From Hydrogenophaga intermedia (GTDB lineage: Bacteria; Pseudomonadota; Gammaproteobacteria; Burkholderiales; Burkholderiaceae_C): a stretch of DNA of 64,000 nucleotides. The stretch lies in the NCBI RefSeq assembly GCF_000723405.1, contig NZ_CCAE010000019.1:19223-83222 (forward strand), read 5' to 3'. The position numbers and the translations under genes are program-made. Of the stretch, positions 56,634-64,000 are shown in pieces; position 1 is the stretch's first letter; every line of letters starts with the position of its first letter. The notes beneath the pieces were generated by a model. The model saw only the letters and a program-made list of their open reading frames with translations, did not search any database and was not told the DNA's origin.

Positions 56634-57500
56634 TCAACGCGGTGCGTCGGGCCGCACGCGAACGAAACTGGCAAAGCGGGGCACGCCGCTTTCGTTGAGC
56701 CCGCGAAAACGGTAGGTCACCCAGGTGCCCACAGCGGGCGGCTGGTCGCGTTCGGCGTCGGTGAAGCCGGTGCCCAGCTTGAAGCGCAGGCCTTGCGGCG
56801 TCTGCACCACCAGGGCCCCCATGCGGCCCGCGTGCCGGCCTTTGCCGGGCACATGCCCGACGACACGCGCCTCGGCGTCCTCATGGGTCTTCACCTTGAG
56901 CAGATCGTCGTTGCGCACCGCACGGTACGGCGCATCGCCCCGGTGCAGCATCAAGCCTTCCCCGCCGTCACGCACCATGCGGTCCAGCCGGGCCATCAGT
57001 TCGGCGTGGCTGCCCACGCGCTCTTGCGGCACCGCCTGCACCCAGGCCTGATCGATGCGCCGCACCAGCCGGCCATAGGCCTCGATGCGCTCCGTGAAGA
57101 CGCCCGGATGCGCGGGGAGATCGAACACCATGAAGCGGATGCGGCGCCAGGCCGCGTCATCGGGCGTGAGCTGACGCACGGTGGACATGGCTTCCTCGAA
57201 ACGGCCGCGGCCGGCCCAGAGTTCACCGTCCATGGGCTCGGCGGGCCACTGCGCCGTGAACCAATCCGGCGCGGCAATGGTCTCGCCACCTCGCGTGCGC
57301 AGGCGTTCACCATCCCAGAAGGCGCGCAGGCCATCGTACTTCTCGCTGAGCCAATAGTCGGCCAGCCGGACGCCCGGGCGGTAGACATTGGCCAGCATCA
57401 GCGCGGGCGCGTCCGCCGACCAGGCCGCGAGCGGCGCGAGGCCCGTCCCCAGCAGCGCGGCGGCCAAGCCGCGCAGCAGCACCCGTCTCGAGAATCTCAC
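56634..57500 (-). CDS. Exported minimal ATP-dependent DNA ligase (Lig E-like)
   Basis: A 288-residue adenylation/OB-fold ligase. The catalytic lysine is K54 in EKYDGLRAFWDG (K-Y-D-G motif I). Further motifs: MDGELWAGRGRFEEAMS (III), FMVFDLPAHPGVF (IIIa), GGEGLMLHRGDAPYRA (IV), LLKVKT (V). The N-terminus SRRVLLRGLAAALLGTG is a twin-arginine-type signal, with cleavage near AWSA/DA, so it acts in the periplasm, as Lig E proteins of other betaproteobacteria and gammaproteobacteria do. It may join DNA taken up or in biofilms. Confidence 0.9.
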   Translation of the reverse strand: MRFSRRVLLRGLAAALLGTGLAPLAAWSADAPALMLANVYRPGVRLADYWLSEKYDGLRAFWDGERLRTRGGETIAAPDWFTAQWPAEPMDGELWAGRGRFEEAMSTVRQLTPDDAAWRRIRFMVFDLPAHPGVFTERIEAYGRLVRRIDQAWVQAVPQERVGSHAELMARLDRMVRDGGEGLMLHRGDAPYRAVRNDDLLKVKTHEDAEARVVGHVPGKGRHAGRMGALVVQTPQGLRFKLGTGFTDAERDQPPAVGTWVTYRFRGLNESGVPRFASFVRVRPDAPR

Positions 57501-57513
57501 GTGCGCGGTGGGC

Positions 57514-59799
57514 TCAGGCCTTCACGCAGTCCGCGAAATAGGCCTTGCCGCCCTCGCCCGAGGTTTCCACCAACCCGTGGATGTCGGTCTCGAAGCCCGG
57601 GCACTCGCGCGCGAACTCGCGGTTGAACTTGAGGTAGTCCACGATCTTTCGGTTGAACACCTCGCCCGGGATCAGCAGGGGAATGCCCGGCGGGTACGGC
57701 GTCACCAGGCTGGTGGTGATGCGGCCTTCAAGGTCGTCGATGGGCACGCGCTCGGTGGTGCGCTGGGCGATGTGCGCGAAGGCGTCGGTGGGCTTCATCG
57801 CGGGCGTCAAGTCGCTCAGGTACATCTCGGTCGTCAGGCGCGCAATGTCGTACTTGGCGTAGAGCGCGTGCACGTGCTGGCACAGATCGCGCAGACCCAT
57901 CTGCTCATAGCGGGGCTGCTTGGCGCAGAACTCCGGCATGATCCGCCACATCGGCTGGTTCTTCTCGTAGTCGTCCTTGAACTGCTGCAGCGCCGTCAGC
58001 AGCGTGTTCCAGCGGCCCTTGGTGATGCCGATGGTGAACATGATGAAGAAGCTGTAGAGGCCGGTCTTCTCCACCACCACGCCGTGCTCGGCCAGGAACT
58101 TGGTGACGATGGACGCGGGGATGCCCGTCTCGCCGAAGCTGCCGTCCATGTTGAGGCCGGGCGTGACGATGGTGGCCTTGATCGGGTCCAGCATGTTGAA
58201 GCCCGGCGCCATGTCGCCGAAGCCGTGCCAGTCGCGCTCGGTGTGCTGCTCGGCGTTGGCGTCGCGGCGGCGGTTGAGCACCCAGTCCTTGGCCTCGCCC
58301 ACGCCCTCCTCGGCCAGGGCGTCCGGGCCCCAGACCTTGAACCACCAGTCGTCGGCGCCGAAGTCGTCCTCCACCTTGCGCATGGCGCGACGGAAGTCCA
58401 GCGCCTCCAGCAGGCTCTCTTCCACCAGCGCGCGGCCACCCGGTGGCTCCATCATGGCCGCGGCCACGTCGCAGCTGGCAATGATGGCGTACTGCGGGCT
58501 GGTGCTGGTGTGCATCAGGTACGACTCGTTGAACAGGTGCCGATCGAGCTTGACGTTCTGCGAGTCCTGCACGAGCACGTGGCTGGCCTGGCTGATGCCG
58601 GCCAGCAGCTTGTGGATGGACTGCGTGGCGTACACCACCGACTCCATTGGCCGCGTGCGCTTCTTGCCCATGGCGTGGTAGTTGCCATAGAACGGATGGA
58701 AGGCCGCATGCGGCAACCAGGCCTCGTCGAAGTGCAGGTTGGCCACGTAGCCGTCCAGCATCTGTTTGATGGCCTCGGTGTTGTAGAGCACGCCGTCGTA
58801 GGTGCTCTGCGTGATGGTGAGCACGCGCGGCTTGACCTGGGCAGCGTCCACGCCCGTGAGCAAGGGGTTGGCGCGGATCTTGGCCTGGATGGACTCGATC
58901 TCGAACTCGCTCTGCGGGATCGGCCCGATGATGCCGTAGTGGTTGCGCGTGGGCTTGAGGAAGACGGGCACCGCGCCCGTCATGATGATGCTGTGCAGGA
59001 TGGACTTGTGGCAGTTGCGGTCCACCACCACCACGTCGCCCGGCGCCACCGTGTGGTGCCACACCATCTTGTTGCTGGTGCTGGTGCCGTTGGTGACAAA
59101 GAAGCAGTGGTCGGCGTTGAAAATGCGCGCCGCGTTGCGCTCGCTGGCACCGATGGCGCCGTTGTGGTCCAGCAACTGGCCCAGTTCCTCCACCGCGTTG
59201 CACACGTCGGCGCGCAGCATGTTCTCGCCGAAGAACTGGTGGAACATCTGGCCCACGGGGCTCTTTAGGAAGGCCACGCCGCCCGAATGGCCCGGGCAGT
59301 GCCAGGAGTAGGAACCGTCCTCCGCGTAATCCAGCAGGGCCTTGAAGAACGGCGGCTGGATGCCTTCGAGGTAGCTCTTGGCCTCGCGGATGATGTGGCG
59401 CGCCACGAACTCCGGCGTGTCCTCGAACATGTGGATGAAGCCGTGCAACTCGCGCAGCACGTCGTTGGGCAGGTGCCGGCTCGTCTTGGTCTCGCCGTAG
59501 ATGTAGATCGGCACGTCGGCGTTCTTGCGGCGCACCTCGTTGATGAAGTTGCGCAGGTTCAGCACCACCGGGTCCAGGTCGGGGCCGTGGCTGAACTCCT
59601 CGTCGTCGATGGACAGGATGAAGGCGCTGGCGCGGCTTTGCTGCTGCGCGAACTGCGACAGGTCGCCGTAGCTCGTGACGCCCACGACCTCCATGCCCTC
59701 GCTCTCGATGGCCTGCGCCAGCGCGCGAATGCCCAGACCCGAGGTGTTCTCGGAGCGGAAATCCTCGTCGATGATGACGATGGGGAAACGGAACTTCAT
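57514..59799 (-). CDS. Orn/Lys/Arg decarboxylase (biodegradative type)
   Basis: A 761-residue PLP enzyme. The N-terminal wing domain is response-regulator-like (FPIVIIDEDFRSENTSGLGI). Active-site lysine Lys397 in ATQSIHKLLAGISQASH. HCPGHSGGVAFLKSPVG and STYDGVLYN are group-III decarboxylase marks. It decarboxylates arginine, lysine or ornithine, making amines and consuming protons for acid resistance. The precise substrate is not decided by the visible residues. ATG 59799 has AGGAGA 7 nt upstream. It is divergent from nfeD-stomatin. Its product AMP-type amines might need an exporter, none adjacent. Confidence 0.92.
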   Translation of the reverse strand: MKFRFPIVIIDEDFRSENTSGLGIRALAQAIESEGMEVVGVTSYGDLSQFAQQQSRASAFILSIDDEEFSHGPDLDPVVLNLRNFINEVRRKNADVPIYIYGETKTSRHLPNDVLRELHGFIHMFEDTPEFVARHIIREAKSYLEGIQPPFFKALLDYAEDGSYSWHCPGHSGGVAFLKSPVGQMFHQFFGENMLRADVCNAVEELGQLLDHNGAIGASERNAARIFNADHCFFVTNGTSTSNKMVWHHTVAPGDVVVVDRNCHKSILHSIIMTGAVPVFLKPTRNHYGIIGPIPQSEFEIESIQAKIRANPLLTGVDAAQVKPRVLTITQSTYDGVLYNTEAIKQMLDGYVANLHFDEAWLPHAAFHPFYGNYHAMGKKRTRPMESVVYATQSIHKLLAGISQASHVLVQDSQNVKLDRHLFNESYLMHTSTSPQYAIIASCDVAAAMMEPPGGRALVEESLLEALDFRRAMRKVEDDFGADDWWFKVWGPDALAEEGVGEAKDWVLNRRRDANAEQHTERDWHGFGDMAPGFNMLDPIKATIVTPGLNMDGSFGETGIPASIVTKFLAEHGVVVEKTGLYSFFIMFTIGITKGRWNTLLTALQQFKDDYEKNQPMWRIMPEFCAKQPRYEQMGLRDLCQHVHALYAKYDIARLTTEMYLSDLTPAMKPTDAFAHIAQRTTERVPIDDLEGRITTSLVTPYPPGIPLLIPGEVFNRKIVDYLKFNREFARECPGFETDIHGLVETSGEGGKAYFADCVKA

Positions 59800-59841
59800 G
59801 CGGCTCTCCTGACGAAGCGCGCAAGTGTACGGAAAACACAT

Positions 59842-59862
59842 GTCCGTCCGGTCTGGTCGGAC
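59842..59862. promoter_or_regulatory. Inverted repeat between decarboxylase and nfeD
   Basis: Arms GTCCGTCC (59842-59849) and GGTCGGAC (59855-59862) match at 7 of 8 positions with a 5-bp centre. It lies 42 bp from the decarboxylase ATG and 61 bp from nfeD ATG, so it could be an operator for either. No cognate regulator is adjacent. Confidence 0.4.
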
Positions 59863-59923
59863 GCGGTTTGGCGCAGAATGCGAAGCGGTCCCGACGGGGG
59901 ATCGACACATGGAGACAAGGCAC

Positions 59924-60349
59924 ATGGCCGATTCGACCTGGTGGTGGCTGCTGGCGGGCGCGCTCGTGGGCGCCGAGCTGCTCACCGGCACGTTCTATTT
60001 GCTCATGCTCGCGCTGGGCGCCGCCGCTGGCGCCATCGCAGCCCACCTGGGGCTGCCGCTCACCGGCCAGATCGTCAGCGCCGCCGTGCTGGGTGCGGCC
60101 GCCGTGGCGGGCTGGTACCTGCACTCGCGTCGCCGCCCTGGCGACCCATCGGTGCGCGGCCTGCGCAGCGTCAACCTCGACGTCGGCGAGGTCATTCAGA
60201 TCGAACAATGGAACGCCGACGGCACCGCCACGGTCAAGTACCGCGGCGCGGCCTGGACGGTGATCCAGCGGCCCGGCAACGCGCCCGCGCCCGGCGCCTA
60301 CCGCGTCACGGAACTCGTGGGCAACCGCCTGCTGGTCGAGAAGGCCTGA
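59924..60349 (+). CDS. NfeD family membrane protein
   Basis: A 141-residue protein with an N-terminal membrane part of 2-3 helices (WWWLLAGALVGAELLTGTFY, AGAIAAHLGLPLTGQIVSAA) and a C-terminal OB-fold (SVNLDVGEVIQIEQWNADGT). NfeD proteins partner stomatin/SPFH proteins, matching the downstream gene 44 bp away. ATG 59924 follows GGAGACAAGG; METRHM upstream at 59909 is less likely. Confidence 0.88.
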   Translation: MADSTWWWLLAGALVGAELLTGTFYLLMLALGAAAGAIAAHLGLPLTGQIVSAAVLGAAAVAGWYLHSRRRPGDPSVRGLRSVNLDVGEVIQIEQWNADGTATVKYRGAAWTVIQRPGNAPAPGAYRVTELVGNRLLVEKA

Positions 60350-60393
60350 ACCCAGGCCGCCCCGCAACCCGAACCACAGCACAGAACAAGACC

Positions 60394-61314
60394 ATGGAAC
60401 TCGCCATCCTGCTCATCGTCATCGCCGTCATCTTCGTCTCGCGCGCCATCAAGATCGTGCCGCAACAGTCCGCGTGGGTCGTGGAGCGCCTGGGCAAGTA
60501 CCACAGCTCGCTGGCCCCCGGCCTGAACATCCTCGTCCCCTTCATCGACAAGGTGGCCTACAAGCACAGCCTGAAGGAAATCCCGATGGACGTGCCCAGC
60601 CAAGTCTGCATCACGCGAGACAATACGCAGCTTCAGGTGGACGGCATCCTGTACTTCCAGGTGACCGACCCCATGCGCGCCAGCTACGGCTCGTCCAACT
60701 ACCTCATGGCGGTCACGCAGCTCGCACAGACCTCGCTGCGCTCGGTCATCGGCAAGCTCGAACTCGACAAGACCTTCGAAGAGCGCGACATCATCAACGC
60801 CCAGGTGGTGCAGGCCATCGACGAGGCCGCGCTCAACTGGGGCGTGAAGGTGTTGCGCTACGAGATCAAGGACCTGACCCCGCCGGCCGAGATCCTGCGC
60901 TCCATGCAGGCCCAGATCACGGCCGAGCGCGAGAAGCGCGCCCTGATTGCCGCCTCCGAGGGCCGCCGCCAGGAACAGATCAACATCGCCACGGGCGAAC
61001 GCGAGGCCTTCATCGCCCGCTCCGAGGGCGAGAAGCAGGCCGAGATCAACAAGGCCCAGGGCGAGGCGGCCGCCATCCTGGCGGTGGCCGAGGCCACGGC
61101 CGGCGCGATCCGGCAGGTGGCCGACGCGATCCGCCAACCCGGCGGCCAGGAGGCCGTGCAACTCAAGGTGGCCGAGAAAGCCGTCGACGCCTACGCCAGC
61201 GTCGCGGCCGACGCCACCACCACCCTGATCGTGCCGAGCAACATGACCGAGGTGTCCGCCCTCATCGGCTCGGCGATGAAGATGGTTCAGGCGGGCAAAA
61301 CGACAGGAGGCTGA
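60394..61314 (+). CDS. SPFH/band 7 (stomatin/prohibitin-like) protein
   Basis: A 306-residue protein. N-terminal TM anchor MELAILLIVIAVIFVSRAI. SPFH domain: PQQSAWVVERLGKYHSSLAP to the middle VQAIDEAALNWGVKVLRYEI. Then a coiled coil with GEREAFIARSEGEKQAEINK (about 200-225). It forms oligomeric membrane microdomains, usually with NfeD and often a protease. It probably has a role in membrane quality control. Stop is at 61314, and an intergenic repeat follows. Confidence 0.92.
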   Translation: MELAILLIVIAVIFVSRAIKIVPQQSAWVVERLGKYHSSLAPGLNILVPFIDKVAYKHSLKEIPMDVPSQVCITRDNTQLQVDGILYFQVTDPMRASYGSSNYLMAVTQLAQTSLRSVIGKLELDKTFEERDIINAQVVQAIDEAALNWGVKVLRYEIKDLTPPAEILRSMQAQITAEREKRALIAASEGRRQEQINIATGEREAFIARSEGEKQAEINKAQGEAAAILAVAEATAGAIRQVADAIRQPGGQEAVQLKVAEKAVDAYASVAADATTTLIVPSNMTEVSALIGSAMKMVQAGKTTGG

Positions 61315-61318
61315 CTTG

Positions 61319-61402
61319 GACCCCCACGCTCATCACTTCGTGTATTCGCTGCCCCCCATGGGGGCGCAGGCCTCCCTTGGGGCGGCCCGGCGGGAGGCCT
61401 GA
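61319..61402. repeat. Palindromic intergenic repeat (REP-like)
   Basis: It holds the 12-bp palindrome CCCCCATGGGGG (61353-61364) and a perfect 10-bp stem CAGGCCTCCC (61367-61376) with GGGAGGCCTG (61392-61401). Similar C/G-rich palindromic sequences are recalled from Comamonadaceae intergenic regions (from memory, not checked). The right arm contains the GGGAGG that lies 6 nt before the DUF2237 ATG. No second copy was noticed in this window. Confidence 0.6.
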
Positions 61403-61403
61403 C

Positions 61404-61799
61404 ATGGACGACCTCGCGCACAACGTGCTGGGTGGCGAGCTGCAGGCCTGCTCGTTCGACCCGCTGACCGGCTTCTACCGCGACGGCTGCTGCCACACCG
61501 GTGCCGACGACGAAGGCACGCACGTGGTCTGCGCGCGCGTCACGCGCGAGTTCCTCGACTTCTCGGTGCAGCGCGGCAACGACCTCGTCACACCCCGGCC
61601 CGAACTGCGCTTCGCCGGCCTGAAGGCGGGAGACCGCTGGTGCCTGTGCGTGACCCGCTGGCTGGAGGCGCTGGAAGCCGGCGTGGCCCCGCCCGTGGTG
61701 CTGGAGGCCACGCACCAGAACACCCTTCAACACGTGGCGCTGGACGTGCTGCAGCGCCACGCCTGGCGCAAGGCGGAAGACGGCAGTCACACGGGCTGA
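61404..61799 (+). CDS. DUF2237 family protein
   Basis: A 131-residue protein of the DUF2237 family (often called a urea-carboxylase-adjacent or hypothetical protein). Cys-rich middle: ACSFDPLTGFYRDGCCHTGA. C-terminal: VVLEATHQNTLQHVALDVLQ. No signal or membrane segment. The ribosome-binding site GGGAGG lies in the arm of the preceding palindrome. Function unknown. Confidence 0.86.
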   Translation: MDDLAHNVLGGELQACSFDPLTGFYRDGCCHTGADDEGTHVVCARVTREFLDFSVQRGNDLVTPRPELRFAGLKAGDRWCLCVTRWLEALEAGVAPPVVLEATHQNTLQHVALDVLQRHAWRKAEDGSHTG

Positions 61800-61817
61800 A
61801 CGCGCGCTTGAGTAGGC

Positions 61818-61823
61818 TACAAT
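61818..61823 (+). promoter_or_regulatory. tRNA-Ser promoter -10
   Basis: TACAAT 13 bp before the tRNA starts, in the context GGCTACAATCCCGCGCTTC, closely like the rimP promoter at 50138. The -35 is weak (GCTGAA, 61795-61800). Confidence 0.5.
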
Positions 61824-61835
61824 CCCGCGCTTCGC

Positions 61836-61926
<91 letters not shown>

Positions 61927-61937
61927 TCGACATGAAA

Positions 61938-61960
61938 AGCGCCCTCCGGGGCGCTTTTTT
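61938..61960 (+). terminator. tRNA-Ser terminator
   Basis: Stem AGCGCCC (61938-61944) and GGGCGCT (61949-61955), loop TCCG, then T's to 61960. It is 13 bp after the encoded CCA. Confidence 0.88.
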
Positions 61961-62011
61961 CTTGCCGCTTGTTGAACGCGCCCCACGGCGTGGCAGCGCC
62001 CGACAAAACCA

Positions 62012-62731
62012 TCAACTTCTTGCGGCACCGGCCCGCCGCCAAGCGCTGCGGTCGGCGGTCAGCACCCCGTGCCAACGGTCGATTTTCCTGAACAGCCCCT
62101 TGTCGATCAGGATCGCGATGTGCCGGGCCACCGTCTCGCGGCGCGCTCCCAGCACATTTGCCAGTTCGGTGTGGCTGGGAATTCGAAAGGACGAACTTCC
62201 CTCTTCGGCCGCGATCAGCCGCAGTGCGGCGCCCACCTTGACCAGATAACTGTCCTCGCGCAGCAGACGCGACCAGTCGGCCATGGTGCCGACGAAACCG
62301 GCGATGGCCCGGTAGATCGCCTGCTGGAATGGCTCGTGCGGCATGGCCAGGTCCCGCACCACCCGGATGTCGACTTCACAGACGCGCGTGGGGGTGATGG
62401 CCACCAGACTCAGCAACGCGGCTTGCCCGAAGGGCAGCGTGAAGCCCACCAGGCGCCCCTTGCCCATCAGCAGCACGCTCTTGCCGTCCTCGCCAGGGTG
62501 GCCGCGCACGCCCCTGAGCAGGCCCACCTTGATGACGCCCAGCGTCTGCCCCAGGCTGCCCTCGGCCTCCAGCGTTTCGCCGACGCCCACCGCGCGCTCG
62601 CGCACGAACGAGCGGAAGTGATCGTTGTTCGGCAGGCTCAGCACCGAAAACAGGCAGCGGCCCCGCGTTGAACAGTGCTCGCACAGGACCGTCCCGCCCG
62701 GTCCGCTGTTGCGCGGGATGTTGCTGCTCAT
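62012..62731 (-). CDS. Crp/Fnr family regulator with four FNR-like cysteines
   Basis: A 239-residue regulator. Near the N-terminus, C17-x2-C20-x5-C26, with C118 (TRVCEVDIR), matches the four cluster ligands of E. coli FNR (C20, C23, C29, C122) in spacing. The C-terminal HTH is TELANVLGARRETVARHIAI; its R-E-T-V-A-R is closer to CRP's RETVGR than to FNR's VETISR. So it may sense oxygen or NO through a 4Fe-4S cluster while reading a CRP-like site. It is downstream of the tRNA terminator and divergent to a PAS sensor. Confidence 0.84.
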   Translation of the reverse strand: MSSNIPRNSGPGGTVLCEHCSTRGRCLFSVLSLPNNDHFRSFVRERAVGVGETLEAEGSLGQTLGVIKVGLLRGVRGHPGEDGKSVLLMGKGRLVGFTLPFGQAALLSLVAITPTRVCEVDIRVVRDLAMPHEPFQQAIYRAIAGFVGTMADWSRLLREDSYLVKVGAALRLIAAEEGSSSFRIPSHTELANVLGARRETVARHIAILIDKGLFRKIDRWHGVLTADRSAWRRAGAARS

Positions 62732-63034
62732 GCGTACGCGAGTTCCCCGACGTCCTTGATCGATTGCCCGGCCTGTGCGTGACCGGAGCGCTGCGGCTTG
62801 GCGGACCGCACATCACCGTCAGCACCTGGCCAGATGGTAGCGGCGCCGGGATCGCTGTCGAGCCGGGCGCCAGAAAGTCGTGTGCGCGTCCCGTCACAAA
62901 GGCTGTCGATTTCTTGATGGCCCGGCCTTGGGCTGCCGATGATCGGGTGCCGGGGCGCGTGGGTGCGCCCCTGCGCGGCCACGCCGGATCGCACGGGATC
63001 CGGCGCCCGCATCCGTGCACAAGGAGCCCTGATC
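62732..63034. other. 303-bp intergenic region between Crp/Fnr-like gene and PAS gene
   Basis: No gene recognised. It has a TTGAT half-site (62756-62760) with no matching ATCAA, a TGTG-N10-CACA inverted motif at 62881-62898 (two bp longer than the CRP spacing), and the AAGGAG ribosome site at 63021-63026 for the PAS gene. Confidence 0.6.
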
Positions 63035-63940
63035 TTGCTGGACACCAACGACGAGCTTCATGACCTGACCTCCTGGCTGATGATCCTGGAGAAGGTCGTT
63101 GAGCAAAGCGCCAATATGGTGGTGATCACCGATGCCGAGCAACGCATCCGCTGGGTGAACCGGACGTATACGCGCATCACCGGCTGGTCGCTGCACGAAA
63201 TCCAGGGCAAGAAGCCGGGCCAGTTGTTGCACGGACCACTGACCAGCCCGCAGACCAGCGGCTTCGTGCGGGAACGCTTGCGCCAGGGTCTGTCGGTCTC
63301 CGGCGTCGAGATGGTCAACCACCGCAAGGACGGCGGGGCATACACCGTGATGCTCAACATCGAGCCCATCCGCGACAGCCAGGGCCGCCTGCAGGCCTAC
63401 TTTTCCATCCAGAGCGATGTGAGCGAACAGCGGGCGCTCGAACGCGCCAATGTCCAGTTGCAGCACCACCTGCAGGTGGCCCAGCGCCTCGCGCGGCTGG
63501 GCCGCGTGGAGTTCGACCGCCACACGCGCAGCGTGCGCTGGTCCAGCGAGGTCCACTCCATTCTTGAGCTGCCCGCGAACGAGGCACCCAAGGGCCTTCG
63601 GGCCCTGTTGGCGTTCGTCAGCCCCGAAGCGCAGGACGAGCTGCATGAGCGCTTGCGGCGCGTCATGCAGACCGGCGACGAGTTCGACCACGAACTGCCC
63701 ATCATCACCCACACGGGGCAGCGCCGCTGGGTCCGCTGCCGTGGCGTGCCGCAGCGCGAGGGCGCCAGCGTGCGGCCACCGGACACCTGGACGATTCAGG
63801 ACGTGACCGTGTACCGCGAGCTGATCGAGCAGAAAAGCCTGAACAACCACCGTTTGCAGGCGATGGTGGAGGAGCGCACGGCCAGCCTCGAAGAAGCCCG
63901 GCAATCGCTGGAGGCGTTCTCGCTGTTGATTTCCACGTAA
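63035..63940 (+). CDS. PAS-domain sensor protein, probable histidine kinase truncated by insertion
   Basis: About 301 residues. PAS 1 (about 12-125) has SANMVVITDAEQRIRWVNRT and the PAC-like LNIEPIRDSQGRLQAYFSIQ; PAS 2 (about 150-265) has WSSEVHSILELPANEAPKGL. The end, VEERTASLEEARQSLEAFS, is what precedes the dimerisation/phosphoacceptor region in many kinases (usually followed by SYSVSHDLR). The frame then runs four residues into foreign-looking DNA (LLIST, stop at 63940). TTG 63035 is chosen, 8 nt after AAGGAG; the ATG at 62939 lacks a site. Confidence 0.8.
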   Translation: MLDTNDELHDLTSWLMILEKVVEQSANMVVITDAEQRIRWVNRTYTRITGWSLHEIQGKKPGQLLHGPLTSPQTSGFVRERLRQGLSVSGVEMVNHRKDGGAYTVMLNIEPIRDSQGRLQAYFSIQSDVSEQRALERANVQLQHHLQVAQRLARLGRVEFDRHTRSVRWSSEVHSILELPANEAPKGLRALLAFVSPEAQDELHERLRRVMQTGDEFDHELPIITHTGQRRWVRCRGVPQREGASVRPPDTWTIQDVTVYRELIEQKSLNNHRLQAMVEERTASLEEARQSLEAFSLLIST

Positions 63941-64000
63941 ATCTGACCCCTCTGAGCTGAGTTTTTTCATCCAACTTTGACCCCTTGAGTAAGGTCTTCT
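63924..64000. mobile_element. Probable insertion-sequence end (IS21-like), cut by window edge
   Basis: It starts with TG (TGTTGATTTCCACGTAA) right where the kinase similarity stops, and carries two copies of TGACCCCT (63944-63951 and 63978-63985), 34 bp apart. Repeated motifs inside the terminal ~80 bp and a TG end are typical of IS21-family elements. The transposase genes would lie beyond the window. Confidence 0.5.

Noticed and set aside
62756..62765. FNR box in front of the Crp/Fnr-like gene
   Set aside because: Only the TTGAT half is present; the ATCAA half is missing, so autoregulation by a classic FNR site is not supported.

Overview
The window is GC-rich chromosomal DNA from a betaproteobacterium, most likely of the order Burkholderiales and near Comamonadaceae (Hydrogenophaga/Acidovorax-like). 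This rests on the rimP-nusA-infB-rbfA-truB-typA gene order, two Bug-type tripartite tricarboxylate transporter (TTT) receptors, a yejABEF block beside fabI, many LysR regulators and a Comamonadaceae-style intergenic palindromic repeat. The organism assignment is inference; no marker rRNA is present.

The left part (1-39.6 kb) is accessory metabolism, built mostly from small units of one regulator facing one target. They are: TetR with a flavodoxin-fold oxidoreductase; LysR with an SGNH hydrolase and azoreductase; LysR with an esterase, a Baeyer-Villiger-type monooxygenase and a Bug receptor (a likely ketone to ester to alcohol-plus-acid route); LysR with a tautomerase; GlxA-type AraC with a DJ-1/PfpI protein; LysR with a CoA-transferase, a DUF1254 protein and a Bug receptor; AraC with an NmrA-like reductase; LysR with a lipoprotein esterase; and LysR with a pirin. 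Between them lie a classical autotransporter, a GST, an AsmA-like protein, a HicAB toxin-antitoxin pair, an RND efflux pair, a lone squalene-synthase-like hpnC, an NAD(P)-binding protein and a Kelch lipoprotein. Several divergent intergenic regions hold clear inverted or direct repeats that look like regulator operators.

The middle (39.7-56.6 kb) is mostly housekeeping. It has a 3-hydroxyisobutyryl-CoA hydrolase-like gene, an EamA exporter, then typA, truB, rbfA, infB, nusA and rimP on the minus strand. The last operon has a good promoter (50138-50166), followed within the 5' leader by an intrinsic-terminator-like hairpin with nine T's. Next come yejABEF (peptide ABC importer) and, divergently, fabI with a terminator.

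The right part (56.6-64 kb) has a Tat-signal ATP-dependent DNA ligase, an Orn/Lys/Arg decarboxylase, an nfeD-stomatin pair, a palindromic repeat that supplies the ribosome-binding site of a DUF2237 gene, tRNA-Ser(GGA), a Crp/Fnr regulator with four FNR-like cysteines, and a PAS-domain sensor kinase whose open frame is cut off by what looks like the end of an insertion sequence at the window edge.

No CRISPR array, phage region, rRNA operon or recognisable defence cluster other than HicAB was seen. Start codons were chosen from domain boundaries, ribosome-binding sites and divergent-promoter space; uncertain ones are flagged.
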